Below are positions 1-8,486 of a DNA stretch of 64,000 nucleotides, one piece after another. How positions within the stretch are numbered: position 1 is the first letter of the stretch; every line of letters begins with the position of its first letter. The translations under genes and the position numbers were made by a program. The DNA is from JBBQZP01 sp038207585. GTDB lineage: Bacteria > Pseudomonadota > Alphaproteobacteria > Rhodobacterales > Rhodobacteraceae. Below the pieces are notes generated by a model, which saw only the letters and a program-made list of their open reading frames with translations, made no database searches and had not been told where the DNA came from. Location of the stretch: positions 106,255-170,254 of the forward strand of contig JBBQZP010000004.1 in assembly GCA_038207585.1 (NCBI GenBank), written 5' to 3'.

Positions 1-215
1 TCCGCTCGGTCGCCACGGCGCAGGATTTGCCCAGGTGCCGCGCCCTTGGCCGCAGCCCCCCCCTGCGCGCGGATTTTTGCGTAAGGGTCCTTCTGCTTTT
101 TAAGAATTGTGGGAAGGGTAAAGGCGATCAGCACGATGCCAAGGGCCAACACTGCAAAGACCGGTCCCATCGGGCCGAACGTTGCGATCAGTGTTTCGTT
201 CAATGCAGTCAGCAT
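1..215 (-). CDS. tadC: Tad pilus assembly inner-membrane protein TadC, N-terminal part (truncated by window edge)
   Basis: The reading frame starts at an ATG whose first base is 215 and runs off the left edge, giving about 71 residues. An AAGGG ribosome site lies about 8 bases upstream. The visible part begins MLTALNETLIATFGPMG, then a hydrophobic segment around residues 16-31 (VFAVLALGIVLIAFTLP) and a basic stretch. TadC pairs with TadB to form the T2SSF-type inner-membrane platform of the Flp pilus. The gene follows tadB by 13 bases on the same strand, the usual tadB-tadC order. The T2SSF domain itself lies outside the window, so identity rests on the N-terminus and position. Confidence 0.8.
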   Translation of the reverse strand, partial: MLTALNETLIATFGPMGPVFAVLALGIVLIAFTLPTILKKQKDPYAKIRAQGGAAAKGAAPGQILRRGDRA

Positions 216-228
216 GATGCTTAACCCT

Positions 229-1197
229 TCAGACCTTGATGTTGACCATGACCTTCATGAAGATCACGTTGATGATTAGGAACACGCCGACGACCAGGGC
301 CGCGGGGATGAATGCAGGGGTTTCCTTTACCTCGTCATAGTAATGCGGCTGCAGAACCGAGATCATGATCATCGCACCGATCGGGAAGGCCGAAAGGAAC
401 ATGCCCGACCACTTCGCCTCGGCGGTGATCGCTTTCACCCGACGGAAAAGCTTGAAGCGCGCGCGGATCACCTTGGCCAGCCCCTCAAGGATCTCGGCAA
501 GGTTGCCGCCCGATTGCTGCTGGATCGTCACGGCGACGGCCAGAAAGCGCAAATCCTGGCTGTCCATGCGTTCGGCAAAGGCTTTCAGGCTTTCGGCCAC
601 ATCGCGACCGTAGGCCGCCTCATCGCCGATCATGCCCATTTCGGTGCCCAGCGGGTCGGGAATTTCCTTGGCCACGATGGCAATGGCCGAGGCAAACGGG
701 TGCCCCACCCGCAGCGACCGCACCATCAGTTCGACGGCATCAGGAAGCTGTTCTTCCAATAACTCCATACGCTTTTTGGCCTTGCCGTTCACCCAGACAT
801 AGACGCCGCCGATCCCCATGCCCACGGCCAGAAGCGCGCGCACGTTGACGTCGGTATCGGTTCCGACGGTCAGGCCCATAAAGCTGAACACCGCCATGAG
901 GCCCATGATTCCGACCAGTTGTTGCGGCGAAAACGCAATGTTGGCCTTTTGCGCCTTGGTCGCCAGAATGGAATAGAGCGGAATGCCGCGGGATTTGATG
1001 TGCTGGCCCATTTCCTTGCGGAGCTGTTCCAGAACCTGCTCGCGGTTGCCGCCCTTTTCCAGCAGCGCAAGGCGGCGACTGACGCGGTTGTTCAGGCTGA
1101 TGGATTTACCGAAAACGGTAAGATAAAGCCCGTTCACGAGCACCAGAACGGCGACGAAAATCAGGATGTAGATGATGGGGGCGGCGCTGATCTGCAT
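229..1197 (-). CDS. tadB: Tad pilus assembly platform protein TadB
   Basis: This 322-residue protein has an N-terminal membrane segment (residues 7-28), two further segments (about 95-112 and 121-137), a T2SSF domain at about 150-280 and a last hydrophobic segment near 296-314. The stretch VRSLRVGHPFASAI (159-172) and the QQQSGGNLAEIL motif (226-237) are characteristic of TadB-type T2SSF proteins. TadB and TadC are thought to be the inner-membrane platform on which the CpaF ATPase acts. It lies 8 bases after the end of cpaF and is followed by tadC, so it is probably translated from the cpaE-cpaF-tadB-tadC message. Confidence 0.95.
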   Translation of the reverse strand: MQISAAPIIYILIFVAVLVLVNGLYLTVFGKSISLNNRVSRRLALLEKGGNREQVLEQLRKEMGQHIKSRGIPLYSILATKAQKANIAFSPQQLVGIMGLMAVFSFMGLTVGTDTDVNVRALLAVGMGIGGVYVWVNGKAKKRMELLEEQLPDAVELMVRSLRVGHPFASAIAIVAKEIPDPLGTEMGMIGDEAAYGRDVAESLKAFAERMDSQDLRFLAVAVTIQQQSGGNLAEILEGLAKVIRARFKLFRRVKAITAEAKWSGMFLSAFPIGAMIMISVLQPHYYDEVKETPAFIPAALVVGVFLIINVIFMKVMVNIKV

Positions 1198-1205
1198 GAT
1201 TTGCC

Positions 1206-2660
1206 TCAGACAATCGGTTCGTAGATGGATGCCGGTAGATCAAAGCCCCACTGGCGGAAGCGTTCGGAATAGTGCGAGCGCACGCCCGTTGCGTTGAAGC
1301 GGCCGATGATCTTGCCATCGGGGGCAAGGCCAAGGCGTTCGTAGCGGAAAATCTCCTGCATCGAGATGACCTCGCCCTCCATCCCGGTGATCTCGGTGAT
1401 GGAAACCATCCGGCGCGATCCGTCCTGCAAGCGGCTGGCCTGCACGATCAGGTTCACAGCGGCGGCGATCTGGCTGCGCACGGCTTTCAGCGGCATCTCG
1501 ATACCTGCCATTGCCACCATGTTTTCAAGACGGCTGATGCCGTCACGCGCGTTGTTGGCGTGGATCGTGGTCATTGACCCGTCGTGACCCGTGTTCATGG
1601 CCTGCAACATGTCGATAACTTCCTCGCCACGCGTTTCGCCCACGATGATCCGGTCTGGGCGCATCCGCAGCGCGTTGCGCAGACAGTCGCGCTGGGTCAC
1701 AGCGCCCTTGCCTTCGACGTTTGGGGGGCGGCTTTCCATCCGGCCAACGTGGATCTGTTGCAGCTGAAGTTCTGCCGTATCCTCGATCGTCAGAACCCGT
1801 TCGGTGTTGTCGATGAACGACGACAGCGCGTTCAGCGTGGTGGTCTTACCCGAACCCGTACCGCCCGACACGATGATGTTCAGACGGCAGGACACGGCGG
1901 CCTGAAGATAGGCGGCCATTTCTTCGGTAAAGGCGCCGAATTTCACCAGGTCATGGATGCCCAGCTTTTCCTTTTTGAACTTACGAATGGAAACCAGGCT
2001 GCCATCCACGGCAACCGGCGGCACCATGGCGTTGAAACGGCTGCCGTCGGCAAGACGGGCGTCGACGTAAGGGTTGGATTCATCAACCCGGCGGCCCACG
2101 GCGGACACGATCTTGTCGATGATCCGCAAAAGGTGGCGTTCGTCCTTGAACTTGATGTCGGTCAGCACCAGCTTGCCGCCACGTTCCACAAAGATGCGGT
2201 TCGGGCCGTTCACCAGAATATCGTTGACGGTTTCATCCTTCAGCAGCGGCTCCAGCGGGCCAAGGCCCATCACCTCGTCGTAAAGTTCCTGGTTCAGGAT
2301 GGTGCGGTCGTCCTTGTTCAGGGCGACGCTCATTTCCTCAAGCGCTTCGGCGGCGATCAAGGCGATCTCGGATTTCAAAGAACTTTCCGAGGCATTCTCA
2401 AGGGCGGCGAGGTTCAGGTTTTCCAGCAAGCGCTTGTGCAACTCGACCTTCAGATCCTGCAGGCGGTTCTTGCGCTTGAGCTCTTTCTCGGCCACGCCGG
2501 GGTCGGCGGGCGGTTTGGCCGGGGCCTGCGGCGGGCGCATCTGCATGATCGGCTTGGCTGCCGGGGCCGAATTGGCCGCCGGGGCGTGGGCCGGTGCAGC
2601 AGCCGGAGCGGCCGCGCCGGGCCGGATTTCGGCTTCGGGCTTTTTGAAACGCGAGAACAT
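1206..2660 (-). CDS. cpaF: Tad pilus assembly ATPase CpaF/TadA
   Basis: This 484-residue protein is a type II/IV secretion ATPase. After an Ala/Pro-rich linker (about 10-55) comes an N-terminal domain, then the RecA-like core with Walker A GGTGSGKTT (266-274), an Asp-type box around ED at 293-294, Walker B with GETRGEE (341-347) and the His box GHDGSMTTIHAN (358-369). It powers Flp pilus extension, and in some Tad systems retraction, at the cytoplasmic face of TadB/TadC. It lies 21 bases after cpaE on the same strand. The length and motifs are complete. Confidence 0.97.
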   Translation of the reverse strand: MFSRFKKPEAEIRPGAAAPAAAPAHAPAANSAPAAKPIMQMRPPQAPAKPPADPGVAEKELKRKNRLQDLKVELHKRLLENLNLAALENASESSLKSEIALIAAEALEEMSVALNKDDRTILNQELYDEVMGLGPLEPLLKDETVNDILVNGPNRIFVERGGKLVLTDIKFKDERHLLRIIDKIVSAVGRRVDESNPYVDARLADGSRFNAMVPPVAVDGSLVSIRKFKKEKLGIHDLVKFGAFTEEMAAYLQAAVSCRLNIIVSGGTGSGKTTTLNALSSFIDNTERVLTIEDTAELQLQQIHVGRMESRPPNVEGKGAVTQRDCLRNALRMRPDRIIVGETRGEEVIDMLQAMNTGHDGSMTTIHANNARDGISRLENMVAMAGIEMPLKAVRSQIAAAVNLIVQASRLQDGSRRMVSITEITGMEGEVISMQEIFRYERLGLAPDGKIIGRFNATGVRSHYSERFRQWGFDLPASIYEPIV

Positions 2661-2681
2661 GATCGTGACCCCTTTGCAGGC

Positions 2682-3959
2682 TTACTTCTTGCCGGTTTCG
2701 ACAGCTTTGTTCAGTTCGAACAAGGACTTCGCCAGTTTGGCGATCTCCTTGCGGAGTGGGTTCTTGGCGGCGTTCTCCGCAAGCGGAAGGCCGTGGTCGT
2801 TGGCTTGGGTGACCTGTGCGCCGCCGTCGGGAAGCTGCACTTCGATGTCGATATCCAGACTTTCCGCCATCCGCTTGACGCGCGCTTTGGCCGAAAGATC
2901 GGTAAAGCGCGGCGCGCGGTTCAGGATGTAGCGCAGCTTGTCATGCGGCAGGCCCTCGGCCTTCAGCGCCCGCACCAGTCGCAGCACGTTCTGCGCCGAC
3001 CGCAGGTCCAGCTCCAAGAGGCCAAAGTAGACATGTGCGGCGGTCAGAACGGTTTCGGTCCATGCGACGATGGTTGACGGCATGTCGATCACGACAAAGT
3101 CGAAATTCGCGCGCGCCATGTCGATCAGTCGGCCAATGTCGGCCGGCGTCACGATATCCAAGGGCAGCATGTCGGCGGGTGCGGTGAAGACCTGCAATTT
3201 GTCATTGAAGGTCAGCATCGCCTGCAGGAAGCTGTCGCTGTCTGCACCTTCGGTATCGGACAGGATTTCAAAGACGGCGTCGCGTCGCGGCAGGTCCAGA
3301 TAGGTGGAGGCGGCGCCGAACTGGAAATCAAGGTCGATCAGGCAGACGCGCGGCGCGTTGTCCTTGCTGATCGTGGCCAGCTCCCAGGCAAGGTTGACCG
3401 CAAAGGTGCTGGCACCCACACCGCCCGACATGCCATGCACCGGCAGGACGACGGCATTGCGGTCGCCCTTGGCCTTGAAGGCGGGCAGGGCGGCATGCGG
3501 CACGTCCGTCAGGTCGGCCGCCGTTGGTGCGGCAGCGGGTGCTTCGGGGGCGGGCTTGCGCATGCGTTCGATTGCGTCGTGCAGGGCGCCATTCGGCAAT
3601 GGATATGGCACGAAATCATCTGCGCCAAGGCGCAACAACTGGTGCAGGGCCACCGGGCTGATCTGATCGGCGATCAGAACGACCTTGACCGATTTCGATT
3701 TGGCCGTGCGCACGATGTCTTCGATGCGGCTCAGATCAATCTCGTCCTTGGCATCCACGGCCACGGCCACGAATTCAAGCGTCGCAGCGTCGGGCTGATC
3801 AAAGAAGACCATCGCATCTTCAAAGGACAGATCGCCCCAGCTTTCGCCAAGCTCGATCTCCATATCGTCGATCAAAAGCTCGAAATTCTGTACGTCACGC
3901 GAAATCGTGCAAGCCACGATAGGCGCTGGATCCGGCTGCAAAGTGGCCACGCTCGTCAT
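2682..3959 (-). CDS. cpaE: Tad pilus localisation protein CpaE/TadZ (receiver-like plus ParA/MinD-like domain)
   Basis: I start at 3959, giving 425 residues, because AAGGA lies about 9 bases before this ATG; the frame is open further upstream. The N-terminal ~135 residues look like an atypical receiver domain. The C-terminal part is a MinD/ParA-like NTPase: the P-loop region reads GMSGGVGAST (about 176-185) and the following strand LIDLDFQFG (about 207-215). The P-loop has Ala where canonical ParA/MinD have the second Lys of GKST. TadZ/CpaE proteins place the pilus machinery at the pole. It is followed by cpaF after 21 bases and preceded by a terminator at 4168-4193, so it may have its own promoter in the 3960-4167 gap. 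Confidence 0.92.
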   Translation of the reverse strand: MTSVATLQPDPAPIVACTISRDVQNFELLIDDMEIELGESWGDLSFEDAMVFFDQPDAATLEFVAVAVDAKDEIDLSRIEDIVRTAKSKSVKVVLIADQISPVALHQLLRLGADDFVPYPLPNGALHDAIERMRKPAPEAPAAAPTAADLTDVPHAALPAFKAKGDRNAVVLPVHGMSGGVGASTFAVNLAWELATISKDNAPRVCLIDLDFQFGAASTYLDLPRRDAVFEILSDTEGADSDSFLQAMLTFNDKLQVFTAPADMLPLDIVTPADIGRLIDMARANFDFVVIDMPSTIVAWTETVLTAAHVYFGLLELDLRSAQNVLRLVRALKAEGLPHDKLRYILNRAPRFTDLSAKARVKRMAESLDIDIEVQLPDGGAQVTQANDHGLPLAENAAKNPLRKEIAKLAKSLFELNKAVETGKK

Positions 3960-4167
3960 AACCTCAGGTCCTTCCATTACCGGATCTCTAGCCCCGTGGC
4001 TGCGGCGGCTGCGCACGTTGCGCGGCCACGTCAGGCACTGGTTCCAGACATCCGTGTGCAACGATTGTTGCTGCACGGCTGTTCGATTGAAGGGAAGATG
4101 CTGGGGAATGTTGGCGAGATTGGGGCTAAAAGATCGTATTTCTTTGATTTCTGCCCGTTCTCGAAAC

Positions 4168-4193
4168 GAAAGGGCGGCCGAAGCCGCCCTTTC
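4168..4193 (-). terminator. Rho-independent-type terminator after the OmpA-like gene
   Basis: A perfect 11-bp inverted repeat (GAAAGGGCGGC, 4168-4178, and its complement at 4183-4193) surrounds four bases that read UUCG in the minus-strand transcript, a stable tetraloop. It lies 18 bases after the stop codon at 4212. The transcript continues with a short T-containing run (CTTTCGTTTC). It probably separates cpaB-cpaC-ompA from cpaE-cpaF-tadBC. Nothing else recognisable was seen in the rest of the 3960-4211 gap. Confidence 0.75.
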
Positions 4194-4211
4194 ATCCGAT
4201 TGTTTCGAAGA

Positions 4212-4868
4212 TCAGTTGCCGCCCGGGTCCGTCTGCGTTTTCACAGCGGTGTTCGACGGATGCTGCCGCTCGCCCAGGGTCAGGTATTCGCGCATGATCA
4301 CGGCGGCGTATTTGCCGTTCAGAACAGCCGGGTTCGATTGCACAAATCCGGACACTTCTGTCACGGTGCGCCGATTGCGCATTTCCGGCCCGGGCGTTGC
4401 GATCACAGGTCGGGTTTCGCCAAAAGACACCAGCGCTTCAAGCCGCGACCGCGACACTCCGCGCTGCGACAGATAGGCCACCACGGCGTCGGCGCGGCGT
4501 TTGCCCAACGCGTGGTTGTAGGCGTTGGAGCCGACAGCATCTGTGTGGCCATAGACGCGGAACCGCACTTCCGGAAACTGCCTGATCCAGTTGGCTTGTT
4601 GATCAAGAGCCGCCTGCGCCGCTCCGTCCAGTTGCGACGAATTGAACGCAAATTCGATCGTGGAGGGAACTTCAGAAGCAAAACGCCCGCCCAGAGCGAC
4701 GGCAAAGTCCCGTTGCCCGGTCTGGATCAGCGTGTTGTTCATGGTGGCGGCCCCGAAAGAGCCGTTGTCCGCCACAGAACCGGCTTCACGATCGAAGCCG
4801 GTGATCGTGCAGCCCGAAATCGAAACCAGAGCGGCCGCTGCAACAAGGTGTGTGAGGTTCTTTTTCAT
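4212..4868 (-). CDS. OmpA-family peptidoglycan-binding lipoprotein of the Tad locus
   Basis: The 218-residue product has a lipoprotein signal peptide with lipobox SISGC (Cys20) and a C-terminal OmpA-like domain (about 75-185). That domain includes GHTDAVGSNAYN and NRRT, which carry the Asp and Arg that bind diaminopimelate in this family. It is probably anchored to the outer membrane and holds the secretin complex to peptidoglycan. It begins 4 bases after the cpaC stop, so translation is likely coupled, and it is followed by a strong terminator. Related lipoproteins occur in Tad loci of other Rhodobacterales; no standard gene name is assigned here. Confidence 0.88.
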   Translation of the reverse strand: MKKNLTHLVAAAALVSISGCTITGFDREAGSVADNGSFGAATMNNTLIQTGQRDFAVALGGRFASEVPSTIEFAFNSSQLDGAAQAALDQQANWIRQFPEVRFRVYGHTDAVGSNAYNHALGKRRADAVVAYLSQRGVSRSRLEALVSFGETRPVIATPGPEMRNRRTVTEVSGFVQSNPAVLNGKYAAVIMREYLTLGERQHPSNTAVKTQTDPGGN

Positions 4869-4872
4869 CGCG

Positions 4873-6285
4873 TCACTCCATCACATAGCCGTAGGAACCG
4901 CTGAAGTCCTGCCGGGCGACTTCGCCTGCAGCACCCTTGGCGCCCTTGCCACTGACGTTACCGAACAGGAACAGATCCCGTTCGGTCGGGATACGGACCC
5001 GGTCCGTCGGCAGGCTAAGCGCCTCGCCGCGCGTCGGGGTTACCAGATGCGGGGTGACGATGATCACAAGTTCTGTCTGCCCGCGGGTATATTCCGAACT
5101 GCGGAACAATGCGCCCAGGATCGGCACATCGCCCAGCCACGGCACCTGACCGTTCAGATCGCGGAAGTCATCCTGCAACAGGCCCGCAATCGCAAAGCTT
5201 TCACCATCGCGCATCTCGACCGTGGTCGAGGTTTCGCGGCGGCGGAAGGCGTTTATGGTAAAGCCCGCCGATTGCAGCGTGATTGTGGTGTCGATGGAAG
5301 ACACGGCGGCGTTGATCGTCAGGTTGATGATATCGCCATCCACCACCACCGGCGTGAAGTTCAACTCCACACCAAAGGGGCGATACTGGATCGAGATCGC
5401 GCCGTTCTCGCCCGCAACCGGGATCGGATACTCGCCACCCGCCAGAAACTTCGCCTCCTGCCCTGACAAGGCAGTCAGGTTTGGTTCGGCCAGAGTGCGG
5501 ACAACACCTTTGGATTCAAGGGCTTCCAGAAGAACCGCGAATTCCAGCGATCCGGCTGAAAAGCCCAGTGTGAACGCCCCGTTGTTATCACCCGAACCGC
5601 TTGAGCTGTTACCGGCAAATGTCGAATCGCGCAGAGCGCCGCTGGTAAAGCGTCCCGTACCGCCCTTCAGCCCAAGCTTTTCGCCGGCGCTGTTGATGGC
5701 CAGTGAACTCGACAGGCTTTTTGACACGGACCGCTGCATTTCGGCAAAGCGGACCTTCAGCATGACTTGCTGCGTGCCACCGACACTCATGAGGTTTGAC
5801 ACACGCTCCGGCGCATAGCGGTTGGCCAGATCAAGCGCGCGGTCCAGTTTCGCGGTGCTGGATACCGTGCCTGACAGAACGATGCCGTCATTGGCGGTAC
5901 GCACCTCGATGCCTTCGCCGGGAAGAATCTGGCGCAGGCGTTCCTTGAACTCGGCAATATCGGGCGACACCTGAACTTCGACGTTTGAGATCAGCTTGCC
6001 ATCCGCACCCAGAAGGGTAAGCGTCGTACGCCCCGGAGCCTTGCCCAGAACGTAGATCGTCTTATCCGACAGGGTGGAAATATCCGCGATGCCGGGGTTG
6101 GCAATCGACAGTTCCGCAAAGGGGACGTCGCTTTCAACCACCACGGCGCGGTTCATCGGAACATTCAGGGCACTGGAGGGAGAACCTTCCATAACCCGCA
6201 AATTTTGCGCCGACACTGATGTCAGAGCGGTCGTCGACAGTGCCAAGCCCATCAGGCCCGCTGTCAGGATACTACGCATTTTCAT
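4873..6285 (-). CDS. cpaC: Tad pilus outer-membrane secretin CpaC/RcpA
   Basis: I start at 6285 (470 residues) because AAAGGCAGG lies just upstream and the protein then begins with a clean Sec signal peptide (MKMRSILTAG to about SAQN). A CpaC N-terminal domain, a BON-like segment (about 100-165) and a C-terminal secretin domain follow, including YPIPVAGENGAISIQYRPFG and LNFTPVV. The secretin forms the outer-membrane pore for the Flp pilus. It is preceded by cpaB and followed by the OmpA-like lipoprotein. The 190-base gap to cpaB contains a stem-loop at 6448-6478. Confidence 0.95.
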   Translation of the reverse strand: MKMRSILTAGLMGLALSTTALTSVSAQNLRVMEGSPSSALNVPMNRAVVVESDVPFAELSIANPGIADISTLSDKTIYVLGKAPGRTTLTLLGADGKLISNVEVQVSPDIAEFKERLRQILPGEGIEVRTANDGIVLSGTVSSTAKLDRALDLANRYAPERVSNLMSVGGTQQVMLKVRFAEMQRSVSKSLSSSLAINSAGEKLGLKGGTGRFTSGALRDSTFAGNSSSGSGDNNGAFTLGFSAGSLEFAVLLEALESKGVVRTLAEPNLTALSGQEAKFLAGGEYPIPVAGENGAISIQYRPFGVELNFTPVVVDGDIINLTINAAVSSIDTTITLQSAGFTINAFRRRETSTTVEMRDGESFAIAGLLQDDFRDLNGQVPWLGDVPILGALFRSSEYTRGQTELVIIVTPHLVTPTRGEALSLPTDRVRIPTERDLFLFGNVSGKGAKGAAGEVARQDFSGSYGYVME

Positions 6286-6447
6286 GTGACCTGCCTTTCC
6301 GATCACGCCTCAATATCACGGGTCTTTTCTGCCCGTTGTATGCCTCAAGATGCCGGAGTCGGCGATTTTTTGCAAGAATCAAAAGGTTGGAGGCGTTATT
6401 TGATGTGGATAAGTTGCAACAGGCGCAGCTTGTTGCGCAAATGCAAC

Positions 6448-6478
6448 GGGCGCGGCACCAGATAAGGTGACCGCGCCC
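6448..6478 (-). terminator. Intercistronic stem-loop between cpaB and cpaC
   Basis: GGGCGCGG (6448-6455) pairs with CCGCGCCC (6471-6478), and the ACC/GGT pair extends the stem inward. It starts 18 bases after the cpaB stop. There is no T-run on the minus strand, so it may be an RNA-stabilising or attenuating hairpin rather than a full terminator. The remainder of the gap (6307-6447) shows no gene. Confidence 0.5.
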
Positions 6479-6496
6479 ATCAAGAATGATCTGAAA

Positions 6497-7339
6497 TCAG
6501 TTGGTGCAGGCAATCTCGGTCTCGACCATTTCCGCACCTTTGCGGGTTTTGATCGTGCAAACCTTGTCTGGTGTCACAGCCGCAACTTCCTGCTTTTCAA
6601 TCCCGAGAAGGGTCTGGCTGTTCACTTCGACCAGGTTTGTATCCGTCATCCCGTCATTCGCACCCACCAGCGACAGGGTCAGACGCCCCGTTGCCTGAGC
6701 CTGCGCCAGACGTGCAACCTGCTCGCGGGATGCTTCAACCGTCACCGTGCTGGGCACGCCTTCGGTAAGCCCACGGTCGCCGTTGGTCGATTGGTCGACA
6801 GCGATGATCGCAACAGAAGATTCGATCAGCCGCGTCACATCGCCACCAGCGTCCGACACACTGCCGGTCCAATAGACGTCGACAATCTCGCCCGGGTTCA
6901 GAAAGGCGCCCGAGGTAGCGTCGACCTTGATCGTGTAGGCGCGCATGCCTGCCGCGAGTTGAGCCGTCAGACCCGCCTGTTCGCCCGGCTCGGTCACCTT
7001 GACCGCCAGAACCGGTTCGAACTTTTCGACCTGGCGCAGAACGTAGCGCGGCTTGTTGATGTTTACCGGGAACAGCAGGGCTTCGTCCTGGAAAACTCCA
7101 TCAGGCAATGCCGATTTCGGCCAGTAAATTTTTTGAACGTCTTCTTTCGTCAGTGCATCACCGTATTTCAGCGGCTTGTTGACGACATACACTTCGACCA
7201 GCGGCCCGATCTTGGCCCGCAAAGCCTGCTCCTGTGCAAGTGCCGAGGCGTTCTTTTCGACATACCCCTGCACCATGTAAACGGCGAAACCTGCAAGTGC
7301 CAGGCCAACCACCAGAACCAGTCCAAACATCATACGCAT
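6497..7339 (-). CDS. cpaB: Flp pilus assembly protein CpaB/RcpC
   Basis: The start at 7339 (280 residues) is chosen because AAGGGGA lies 6 bases upstream. An N-terminal membrane anchor (about 3-24) is followed by a SAF domain around VYVVNKPLKYGDALTKEDV, then an RcpC-type domain around AGMRAYTIKVDATSGAFL. CpaB is a periplasmic protein of the Tad apparatus linked to the secretin and pilus modification or passage. It lies between the pilin array and cpaC, the usual place. The stem-loop at 7359-7382 separates it from the last pilin gene. Confidence 0.92.
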   Translation of the reverse strand: MRMMFGLVLVVGLALAGFAVYMVQGYVEKNASALAQEQALRAKIGPLVEVYVVNKPLKYGDALTKEDVQKIYWPKSALPDGVFQDEALLFPVNINKPRYVLRQVEKFEPVLAVKVTEPGEQAGLTAQLAAGMRAYTIKVDATSGAFLNPGEIVDVYWTGSVSDAGGDVTRLIESSVAIIAVDQSTNGDRGLTEGVPSTVTVEASREQVARLAQAQATGRLTLSLVGANDGMTDTNLVEVNSQTLLGIEKQEVAAVTPDKVCTIKTRKGAEMVETEIACTN

Positions 7340-7358
7340 TGCAGTCCCCTTACCCAAT

Positions 7359-7382
7359 TCGGCACCATATTTTTGGTGCCGA
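7359..7382 (-). terminator. Stem-loop after pilin gene 1, before cpaB
   Basis: A perfect 8-bp inverted repeat (TCGGCACC / GGTGCCGA) encloses an 8-base AT loop. It begins 16 bases after the stop of the pilin gene at 7399-7587 and ends just before the cpaB ribosome site. It could reduce read-through into cpaB or protect the pilin mRNA 3' end. Confidence 0.55.
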
Positions 7383-7398
7383 TCCTATGTCCTGACGC

Positions 7399-7587
7399 CT
7401 ATTGCCCGGCGTCAACGTCAATCGAGGCAACGGCATCCGACAGATTTGATCCGACGTTTTGTGCGCCATTACCAATTTTTGCCATTACGCCGAATCCGAT
7501 TCCGACGATTGCAGCAGTAAGAACCACCCAATCGACGGTGACCGCGCCGCTTTCGCATTTGATGAATCGCTTGATCTTATTCGGCAT
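7399..7587 (-). CDS. flp: Flp-type pilin 1 (cpaB-proximal)
   Basis: This 62-residue Flp-like prepilin starts MPNKIKRFIK, followed by CESGAVTVDW (residues 11-20) and a hydrophobic segment LTAAIVGIGFGVMA. Flp prepilins are cut after the Gly by a TadV/CpaA-type peptidase, which normally recognises Glu at +5 and Tyr at +6; here the matching positions are Asp and Trp. An AGGGA ribosome site lies about 6 bases upstream. It is the most divergent of the five and has Cys before Glu-Ser-Gly, shared with gene 2. Confidence 0.85.
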   Translation of the reverse strand: MPNKIKRFIKCESGAVTVDWVVLTAAIVGIGFGVMAKIGNGAQNVGSNLSDAVASIDVDAGQ

Positions 7588-7645
7588 GTCATTCCCTTTA
7601 CTTCTTAGTCATTTCAACAATCCAAACTTCAACTCACTAAGGCAT

Positions 7646-7672
7646 TAAAAAATGGCAAAAATATGCCGTTTT
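7646..7672 (-). terminator. Weak AT-rich stem-loop after pilin gene 2
   Basis: GGCA/TGCC is flanked by A-runs and T-runs. In the minus-strand transcript this gives AAAACGGCA, a short loop, then TGCC followed by a T-run, resembling a weak intrinsic terminator. It lies about 60 bases after the stop of the pilin gene at 7734. Confidence 0.4.
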
Positions 7673-7733
7673 ACCCGATTTGACCCTCTTTCGCGTCACG
7701 TTTGCAAAGGGCCGCAATCGGGCTGGCAACAAA

Positions 7734-7919
7734 TCAGATACCCGTCACCTGCATGGCGCCCACTTCATCCGAGATTGTATCAGCTGCCGTAACCAGGCCC
7801 GATGTGAGCGACGTCATGACGACAATGCCCAATGCAACGATGCCAGCGGTCAGCGCGACCCAATCAACGGTGATTGCACCGCAGTCATCTTTCAGAAAAG
7901 TCTTGACGGTATTCAACAT
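7734..7919 (-). CDS. flp: Flp-type pilin 2
   Basis: The start at 7919 (61 residues) matches the N-termini of its paralogues (MLNTVKTFLK). An in-frame ATG four codons upstream is possible. The sequence DDCGAITVDW is followed by the hydrophobic segment LTAGIVALGIVVM. The mature pilin would be a small alpha-helical subunit of the Tad fibre. The Asp/Trp cleavage-site residues are as in the other four copies. No strong ribosome site is visible, unlike pilins 3 to 5. Confidence 0.85.
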   Translation of the reverse strand: MLNTVKTFLKDDCGAITVDWVALTAGIVALGIVVMTSLTSGLVTAADTISDEVGAMQVTGI

Positions 7920-8064
7920 GATATACACCATTTTCCATGAGCGTTTTGCTCGATGTGGCCATTACGCAGGGGAAAAGAGACTTAATTGCGGAAAGACACG
8001 GGTTATGGCGTGATCATTTTGCGCCCGAAAATGGCATTTAAAGAATTCGTAGAACGCAAACGAA

Positions 8065-8101
8065 TAAAAAAGACCGCACCCCAAAGGGATGCGATCTTTT
8101 T
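8065..8101 (-). terminator. Intrinsic terminator after pilin gene 3 (T-runs on both strands)
   Basis: GACCGCACCC (8072-8081) pairs with the GGG..GCGATC arm (8086-8096) with two G-U-compatible positions. The arms are flanked by six or seven A on the left and five T on the right. In the minus-strand transcript this gives a 10-bp stem followed by a run of T, a textbook Rho-independent terminator. It lies about 20 bases after the pilin stop at 8122. It would also work on the plus strand. Confidence 0.8.
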
Positions 8102-8121
8102 GATTTTCAGCAGGATCCAGA

Positions 8122-8316
8122 TTACTGGCCCGCAGTTACCGAAATCGCGCCGACTTCCGACGAGATATTTTCGGCAAGCGCGCCAACACCGGTGGTGACC
8201 GAGTTCATGACCAGGAAGCCCAGGGCAACCACGGCTGCGGTCAGCACAACCCAGTCAACAGTCACGGCACCGGATTCGTCGTTCTTGAAGTTCTTGAAGA
8301 TGCTCAGCAGTTTCAT
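8122..8316 (-). CDS. flp: Flp-type pilin 3
   Basis: The start at 8316 (64 residues, MKLLSIFKNF) follows AAGGA about 7 bases upstream. NDESGAVTVDW carries the predicted prepilin cleavage site, then LTAAVVALGFLVMN forms the hydrophobic helix. From DESG onward the protein is almost identical to pilin 5, and the genes share a stretch of more than 40 identical bases in the middle, indicating recent duplication or gene conversion. It has a strong intrinsic terminator of its own. Confidence 0.9.
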   Translation of the reverse strand: MKLLSIFKNFKNDESGAVTVDWVVLTAAVVALGFLVMNSVTTGVGALAENISSEVGAISVTAGQ

Positions 8317-8486
8317 TTCGCGTTCCTTTTTCCTACCCGACACCACGCCAGGACTGACCCTGTTTCACCATGCAATCGTGACCGGATTGGGGAACGTATG
8401 TGGCGTAGATCGGGCCGTTTCAAAATCTTTGGAAACATTCGAAACGCATTATACTCAAATGAGGAACGACCTGGGTAGAATGAGAA

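Noticed and set aside
1584..3077. Long 497-residue open frame on the plus strand opposite cpaF and cpaE
   Set aside because: It is a His/Arg/Gly-rich shadow of the minus-strand genes, without any recognisable motif; GC-rich DNA gives many such frames.
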